Assembly: GCA_902767125.1 (NCBI GenBank)
Contig: CACXGJ010000283.1
Coordinates: forward strand, 1 to 11,036
Source of the DNA: an uncultured Ruminococcus sp.
GTDB lineage: Bacteria; Bacillota; Clostridia; Oscillospirales; Acutalibacteraceae
Direction: 5' to 3'
Length of the DNA: 11,036 nt
Shown in pieces: positions 7,824 through 11,036 of the stretch (the stretch's first letter is position 1; every line of letters starts with the position of its first letter). Both the position numbers and the translations under genes were made by a program. Under the pieces are notes generated by a model. That model was given only the letters and a program-made list of their open reading frames with translations, ran no database searches and was not told the DNA's origin.

Positions 7824-8417
7824 CTATCCGAAAAATGAGCGGACAGCTTCAAAAATTTCAACGAGCTTGAATTTCACTTCATATTTATAGGGATTCGATA
7901 TGACCTCCATCTCGTTTTTGTCAAGTGAAAGTTCAGGCTTGTTTTCCTGTGCGGACGGTATACACAGTGCAGGATACAGCATACACCACCAATTATGTCC
8001 GTTTCCGTTGCCGATGACTATCCTCAACGCACTGTATTTTCCTGCGGGCAGGGTGAAGCCTTCATATATCCTCGTGTCAAAATCCATCTCTGTTATATAT
8101 GCCTCAACCTTATAGTCATAGCCGTATTTGTATATCATATCTTGAGAAAAATTCCTTATTGCCTCAAGATTTTCACGGGCAGAGTCCATCGCTTCATCAC
8201 GGCTTTTGCAATTCCCGAACAGGTCGGACGTATATTCGAGGATACCGTCACGCACCTTTAATTTCAGGCTCTGATCCTGCTCGGAGTCGGAATTGGCTAT
8301 TATATGGAGCCTGAATATATCCTCCTGCAAATTTTCGCATACACTGAAAAATCCCGTCAACGATACAAGACAGCTTATCATCAGACTGCACACAAGGCTT
8401 TTTATAAATAATCTCAT
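7824..8417 (-). CDS. spoIIR: Stage II sporulation protein R
   Basis: This 197-residue protein matches SpoIIR over its full length. In Bacillus, SpoIIR is made in the forespore, exported, and triggers SpoIIGA to process pro-sigma-E in the mother cell. The N-terminus (4-26) is a hydrophobic signal or anchor segment. The family hallmarks are FRLHIIANSDSEQDQ (35-49) followed by LKLKVRD (51-57), and NWWCMLYPALC (142-152) after a Gly-rich turn. The start ATG has only a weak upstream GGGCGG, and I could not find a convincing sigma-F promoter in the short gap to the divergent gene. Its stop is 2 bp from the stop of the convergent GGDEF gene with no clear terminator between. It implies that the host sporulates or recently did. 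Confidence 0.95.
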   Translation of the reverse strand: MRLFIKSLVCSLMISCLVSLTGFFSVCENLQEDIFRLHIIANSDSEQDQSLKLKVRDGILEYTSDLFGNCKSRDEAMDSARENLEAIRNFSQDMIYKYGYDYKVEAYITEMDFDTRIYEGFTLPAGKYSALRIVIGNGNGHNWWCMLYPALCIPSAQENKPELSLDKNEMEVISNPYKYEVKFKLVEIFEAVRSFFG

Positions 8418-8506
8418 TCTATGTAACCGCCCTTTCAGTTTTTATGATCAGAATATTGGCAGAAAAGGGCGTTGCTATTCAAGAAACGGAGGGGGAAAAA
8501 ATAAAA

Positions 8507-8761
8507 ATGAAAGAAAATAAGACAGGGGAAAGAGGGGGCAGCCTTTGGGTATATATGCTTGTCACTGCCATACTTGTTATTCTTGCGGCACTTTTGGGTT
8601 ATCACCTCACCAAGCGATATAAGGAGACGATAACCGACACATACAATACAACGGTCAGCAACCTGTCGGAGCAATTTTATAATATACAGGACGACGTTGC
8701 CAACGGCATTTCGAGGCTCGAAGAAAGCGTCGAAATCAAAGAAGAAAGCGATAAGTCATAG
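8507..8761 (+). CDS. Small single-span membrane protein of unknown function
   Basis: This is an 84-residue protein. The ATG at 8507 follows a strong GGAGGGGG (8488-8495). An in-frame ATG at 8444 would add 21 residues but would bury that site, so I prefer the shorter form. After a short basic, glycine-rich start comes one membrane helix (about 13-33, WVYMLVTAILVILAALLGYHL). A basic patch KRYK (36-39) favours the long C-terminal part being cytoplasmic. That tail (40-84) is amphipathic and acidic, possibly coiled coil, ending EEKS-like with many Glu and Ser. It resembles no family I can name. It is divergent from spoIIR with about 90 bp between, so a role near sporulation or the envelope is possible but unproven. 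Confidence 0.75.
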   Translation: MKENKTGERGGSLWVYMLVTAILVILAALLGYHLTKRYKETITDTYNTTVSNLSEQFYNIQDDVANGISRLEESVEIKEESDKS

Positions 8762-8776
8762 TGACTTATCGCTTTT
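8745..8776. terminator. Bidirectional terminator with stop codon in its loop
   Basis: A perfect 14-bp stem (8745-8758 with 8762-8775, core GCGATAAGTCA/TGACTTATCGC) closes on the 3-nt loop TAG, which is the stop codon of the small membrane protein. The right arm ends in TTTT and then TTA, the reverse complement of the TAA stop of the first XRE gene. A-rich sequence on the left gives T residues on the minus strand, so both convergent genes can end here. Confidence 0.85.
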
Positions 8777-8984
8777 ACTTGTTCATTTTAGGATTGTCAG
8801 TTCTGCCAAGAAGGTAGTCAATGGAAACATCAAAGAAATCAGCAATAGCTATCAGCATTCCATAGTCTGCTTCTCTTTCTTCATTTTCATATCGGCTTAC
8901 TGGATTTTGATCTATATTCAATTCCATTGCAAGTCGTACCTGTGACAAATGTTTTGATTTTCTTAAAACTTTTAACCTAAACAT
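8775..8984 (-). CDS. XRE-family HTH regulator, copy 1 of a tandem duplication
   Basis: This 69-residue DNA-binding protein is almost entirely one cro/cI-type helix-turn-helix domain. SQVRLAMELNI (14-24) forms helix 2, DQNPVSRYENE (25-35) the recognition helix, and the family signature DFFDVSIDYLLGRTD (49-63) follows. The start is the ATG at 8984, preceded by AAAGGTGAT with 6 bp spacing. An ATG at 9002 lacks a Shine-Dalgarno, and the equivalent codon in copy 2 is TTG. It differs from copy 2 at six residues: V6I, D25E, P28T, E36K, R37I and I55V (copy 1 residue first). Proline 28 in the recognition helix is unusual for the family and could change or weaken DNA binding. It has its own promoter-like sequence. 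Its target is unknown. Confidence 0.85.
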   Translation of the reverse strand: MFRLKVLRKSKHLSQVRLAMELNIDQNPVSRYENEEREADYGMLIAIADFFDVSIDYLLGRTDNPKMNK

Positions 8985-9010
8985 CAATATCACCTTTGAC
9001 ATAGATTATA
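8782..9010 (-). repeat. Tandem duplication unit 1 (XRE gene plus -10 region)
   Basis: This unit aligns without gaps to 9065-9293 at a 283-bp offset. I count 13 mismatches in 229 bp, about 94% identity. It covers the regulator gene, its Shine-Dalgarno and the TATAAT box (ATTATA at 9005-9010 on the plus strand). Similarity stops just after that box. About 45 bp of unrelated sequence separates the units. Confidence 0.9.
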
Positions 9011-9032
9011 TATAAATGAGCCGTTATCGCAA
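9005..9032 (-). promoter_or_regulatory. Putative promoter of XRE copy 1
   Basis: On the minus strand, TTGCGA (9032-9027), a 16-bp spacer and TATAAT (9010-9005) lie about 21 bp upstream of the start at 8984. The -10 is perfect and shared with copy 2. The -35 is partial and unique to this copy. Confidence 0.5.
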
Positions 9033-9057
9033 CGAACCACAAACAATTCATTACTGG

Positions 9058-9267
9058 TCATTTATTCATTTTAGGATTGTCTGTTCTGCCAAGAAGATAA
9101 TCAACGGAAACATCAAAGAAATCAGCAATAGCTATCAGCATTCCATAGTCTGCTTCTATTTTTTCATTTTCATATCGGCTTACCGTATTTTGCTCTATAT
9201 TCAATTCCATTGCAAGTCTTACCTGTGACAAATGTTTTGATTTTCTTAAAATTTTTAACCTAAACAT
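9058..9267 (-). CDS. XRE-family HTH regulator, copy 2 of a tandem duplication
   Basis: This 69-residue single-domain cro/cI-type regulator is nearly identical to copy 1. Here the recognition helix reads EQNTVSRYENEK (25-36), the more usual form, with Thr where copy 1 has Pro. The start ATG at 9267 follows AAGGGTGAT. It is divergent from the gene at 9355, with 87 bp between the two start codons. Its -10 box lies in the same inverted repeat as the -10 of that gene. This geometry is typical of a repressor that controls both itself and a divergent target, but binding there is inference. It is probably the functional copy. Its stop is TGA rather than the TAA of copy 1, and I see no good terminator of its own, so its transcript may run into copy 1. 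Confidence 0.87.
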   Translation of the reverse strand: MFRLKILRKSKHLSQVRLAMELNIEQNTVSRYENEKIEADYGMLIAIADFFDVSVDYLLGRTDNPKMNK

Positions 9268-9293
9268 CAATATCACCCTTGACAAAGATTATA
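9065..9293 (-). repeat. Tandem duplication unit 2 (XRE gene plus -10 region)
   Basis: Partner of the unit at 8782-9010, in the same orientation and about 94% identical by hand alignment. The right boundary falls at the ATTATA half of the inverted repeat, so only this copy has the complete two-arm site. Confidence 0.9.
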
Positions 9294-9308
9294 CTAAATT
9301 GGTATAAT
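9279..9308 (+). promoter_or_regulatory. Promoter of the 125-residue protein gene
   Basis: TTGACA (9279-9284), an 18-bp spacer and TATAAT (9303-9308) with an extended TG (9300-9301) form a strong promoter. Its -35 overlaps the expected start point of the divergent regulator transcript. The Shine-Dalgarno GGGAGGG (9341-9347) follows, 7 bp before the ATG. Confidence 0.8.
9288..9308. promoter_or_regulatory. Inverted-repeat operator candidate spanning two divergent -10 boxes
   Basis: ATTATAC (9288-9294) and GTATAAT (9302-9308) are perfect inverted copies separated by 7 bp. The left arm contains the minus-strand TATAAT for XRE copy 2 and the right arm the plus-strand TATAAT for the 125-residue protein. 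A dimeric regulator bound here would cover both promoters. Part of the symmetry comes from the -10 boxes themselves, which tempers confidence. Confidence 0.5.
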
Positions 9309-9354
9309 TAAAATATCCGTAAAATGTATATTTTATTCAAGGGAGGGATAATAA

Positions 9355-9732
9355 ATGATAGATTTTGAATTTGAAGTAGGTCATTTGGAAGATGGGGTGT
9401 GGATTCCAAAAAAATTAGATGTTGATGGCAGAGTAGATATAAAATTTTCGGTTAAAAATAATACACATTATACAATAACCTGTATTGAGCCGAGATTTTT
9501 CCCTCTTGATAAGGATTGCAGACTGCTTTTTTGCAAGTTCTATTTTTATCAGGACAGAGTGATGAAAATAAACAGATATGTATATCCCGGTCAGACTTAT
9601 TCTTCTTACTTTGAAAATATGTGGTATAATAAAAATATCGTTAAGGTTTTTATGCTATATTTGGATGTGACCTTTTTAAACGGTAATAAATATTCTTCCG
9701 AAAAAGAAAAGATGTATTCTATAAATGAATAA
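9355..9732 (+). CDS. Unknown beta-rich cytoplasmic protein divergent from XRE regulator
   Basis: This is a 125-residue protein with no signal peptide or membrane segment. Alternating hydrophobic strands suggest an Ig-like or FxLYD-like beta-sandwich: VDIKFSVKNNTHYTI (27-41) has the typical 'xVxNNT' strand-turn of such folds, and later strands include LLFCKFYFYQ (57-66) and VFMLYLDVTFLN (98-109), with a PGQTY turn (78-82). The C-terminus is charged. I recognise no catalytic motif. It has a strong promoter and Shine-Dalgarno of its own, its own terminator, and a divergent regulator, so it is likely a regulated single-gene unit. It could be the target of the regulator, an accessory adaptor, or an effector. 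Its base composition is more AT-rich to the eye than that of the flanking mutS-like gene, which is compatible with recent acquisition. Confidence 0.75.
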   Translation: MIDFEFEVGHLEDGVWIPKKLDVDGRVDIKFSVKNNTHYTITCIEPRFFPLDKDCRLLFCKFYFYQDRVMKINRYVYPGQTYSSYFENMWYNKNIVKVFMLYLDVTFLNGNKYSSEKEKMYSINE

Positions 9733-9767
9733 AATCCCGAAACCTTTGTTAGTTTCGGGATTTTTTT
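9731..9767. terminator. Intrinsic terminator after the 125-residue protein gene
   Basis: A 13-bp stem (9731-9743 with 9752-9764, core TCCCGAAAC/GTTTCGGGA) with an 8-nt loop is followed by a run of T to 9767. It overlaps the TAA stop. The AAAA at the left side gives a short T-run on the minus strand, so it may also end the mutS-like transcript. Confidence 0.9.
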
Positions 9768-9777
9768 GTGTGGATAT

Positions 9778-11036
9778 TTATTGATGTTTGATGTTTTCGG
9801 CAAGCTGGTCGAAGGTGACTCCGTATTTTTTGGCGATATCCTGGGCATAGCTGACACCCTCGGGCGGAGCAAGGAATATCTTATATGAACGCTTGCCCTC
9901 GTGGATTCCTGTGATAAGGCTCGCAACCTTGCTGTCACCTTCGATTTGTGTATTGACTTCGTTCAGATTCATTGCCAGCTCGTGCATATGGGTATTGAAA
10001 ATAGTCCTTGCACCAAGATATCTCAATGCCCTTACAACGTCTTTTGCAATATAAAGTCCTTCCGCAAATGAAGTTGTCGCAAGGGATTCATTGAACAGAA
10101 GCAGGCTTTCGTTGCTTGCCTGTGCAAATATCTCGCTCATACGTTTGGATTCCTCGCCGAGTCTGCCAAGGTCAACAGTCTTATTTTCGTCAGCGGGGAA
10201 ATGTGTATAGATATTGTCAACGGGACTCAAGTTTACACTGTCACAGGGAGTATAAATTCCGCACTGTGCGAGGAGAAAGAGAATCCCGACAGCCTGTGTC
10301 ATGGTAGTTTTACCGCCTCTGTTCGGTCCTGTCATGATATATATTCTATGATCGGCATCAAAGTCAATATCATTTGCAACGATATCTATTTTCTTTCCGT
10401 CAACTTTCTGCATTGCCAGCTTGAAATTATAAAGTCCCTTTACGTGCATATCACGGTTTTTATTATCGGTTATTTCGGGCTTGCAAACGGGAATGCCCAG
10501 TTCCTGCATTTTGTTGATATAATCAGCCCATCTGATATAGAAAAGAAATTCAGGTATCAGCTTTGTAAGACCATATCCGCTGACATTGGTGTATTTTGAT
10601 AATTTGCCTTTAAGTCTCTTGACAGTCAGACCGAGCATTTCGGTAATTACATTGGTAAGATTTGAGGTCAGGGGGTCTTCTCCTGCAACCTTGCTGACAG
10701 TGTGGAAATGTGTCATGCCATGGAAGCCCGCTCCGTTTTCAAGCTGATTATCCTTTGTGGCAAAGTTGAGAAATCTGCTGAGCAAAGGAGTTTTCGTGAA
10801 AGGTTCTGTATTTATCGAAACAATGCCGACTTCAACGGGACGCATGAGGTTATCCAAATTTACACCGAGAGAAACACTTTTTACTTCTCGTACCTCATTA
10901 ACAAGATCCTTTATATCTTCTTTCAGGTGTTCAAATCCGCTTTCGAGATATATCGAATTGACATAATCCTTGAGGAGTTTAAGCCCCTCGGATTTTACCT
11001 CATTTTCGGAAAGAGCCTCATTTATACCCGACATAC
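9778..11036 (-). CDS. MutS-family ATPase, C-terminal part (gene continues past the window)
   Basis: The visible 418 residues (from an ATG at 11034) are the lever/clamp-like helical part and the complete ABC-type ATPase domain of a MutS relative. Walker A is TGPNRGGKTT (235-244), compared with TGPNMGGKST in classical MutS. The Walker B region is SLLLFNES, with N315-E316 where classical MutS has Asp-Glu. A THMHEL motif (348-353) matches the conserved THxHEL. The C-terminal PPEGVSYAQDIAKKYGV (390-406) fits the end of the family's ATPase domain. No mismatch-reading domain is visible, and the frame is open to the edge, so the true start most likely lies outside. This is a MutS-like protein, not orthodox MutS; mismatch repair should not be assumed, and roles in recombination control or other DNA transactions are equally possible. 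Confidence 0.88.
   Translation of the reverse strand, partial: MSGINEALSENEVKSEGLKLLKDYVNSIYLESGFEHLKEDIKDLVNEVREVKSVSLGVNLDNLMRPVEVGIVSINTEPFTKTPLLSRFLNFATKDNQLENGAGFHGMTHFHTVSKVAGEDPLTSNLTNVITEMLGLTVKRLKGKLSKYTNVSGYGLTKLIPEFLFYIRWADYINKMQELGIPVCKPEITDNKNRDMHVKGLYNFKLAMQKVDGKKIDIVANDIDFDADHRIYIMTGPNRGGKTTMTQAVGILFLLAQCGIYTPCDSVNLSPVDNIYTHFPADENKTVDLGRLGEESKRMSEIFAQASNESLLLFNESLATTSFAEGLYIAKDVVRALRYLGARTIFNTHMHELAMNLNEVNTQIEGDSKVASLITGIHEGKRSYKIFLAPPEGVSYAQDIAKKYGVTFDQLAENIKHQ

Noticed and set aside
8418..8506. Sigma-F promoter for spoIIR in the gap to the divergent small gene
   Set aside because: I looked for GTATA-like and GG-n-A-n-A boxes on the minus strand and found no pair with acceptable spacing; a convincing promoter for the plus-strand gene was also not found.
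8775..9285. XRE gene pair as a toxin-antitoxin or prophage immunity region
   Set aside because: No toxin-like partner, integrase, or other phage gene is adjacent; the divergent 125-residue protein has no toxin motif, so the label would be unsupported.

Overview
The window looks like a chromosomal stretch from an AT-rich, Gram-positive anaerobe of the Clostridia, most likely a Ruminococcus-type member of the Oscillospiraceae. The reasons are purine-rich Shine-Dalgarno sites before most genes, consensus sigma-A promoters, a spoIIR sporulation gene, and protein families (a zinc-ribbon membrane protein, an ArsR with a CHCEEC box, a MutS-like protein) whose style is familiar from that group. The species assignment is inference; no rRNA or tRNA is present.

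Layout from left to right. (1) Bases 1-2890, plus strand: a tight two-gene unit encoding a STAND/AAA-like P-loop ATPase and a protein ending in a HEPN-type R-x4-H motif, closed by a bidirectional terminator. This pair is the best candidate for an undescribed conflict or phage-defence system. (2) Bases 2966-4305, minus strand: an operon of a zinc-ribbon, coiled-coil, single-span membrane protein followed by an ArsR-family metalloregulator. (3) Bases 4489-7821, plus strand: a 1110-residue putative diguanylate cyclase with a degenerate NTPase-like N-terminus, TPR-like helices, a GAF-like domain and an intact GGDEF motif. Blocks 2 and 3 diverge from a 183-bp intergenic region with a near-consensus promoter on each strand. 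(4) Bases 7824-8417, minus strand: spoIIR, converging on the cyclase gene with a 2-bp gap. (5) Bases 8507-8761, plus strand: an 84-residue membrane protein whose stop codon sits in the loop of a terminator hairpin. (6) Bases 8775-9293: a tandem duplication (13 mismatches in 229 bp by my hand alignment) of a 69-residue XRE-type regulator gene, both copies on the minus strand. (7) Bases 9355-9732, plus strand: a 125-residue beta-rich protein of unknown function, divergent from the second regulator copy. Their promoters overlap in a perfect 7-bp inverted repeat that contains both -10 boxes. (8) Bases 9778 to the right edge, minus strand: the C-terminal part of a MutS-family ATPase.

How the parts may work together: the ATPase and HEPN proteins are presumably co-translated and could form a sensor/effector pair. 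The regulator copies and the 125-residue gene look like a small self-regulated accessory switch. The zinc-ribbon/ArsR pair suggests metal or redox control at the membrane. The cyclase would couple an unknown ligand to c-di-GMP. The remaining genes look like ordinary chromosomal background. There is no gene-free stretch above 300 bp, and I saw no CRISPR array, insertion sequence, integrase or RNA gene.
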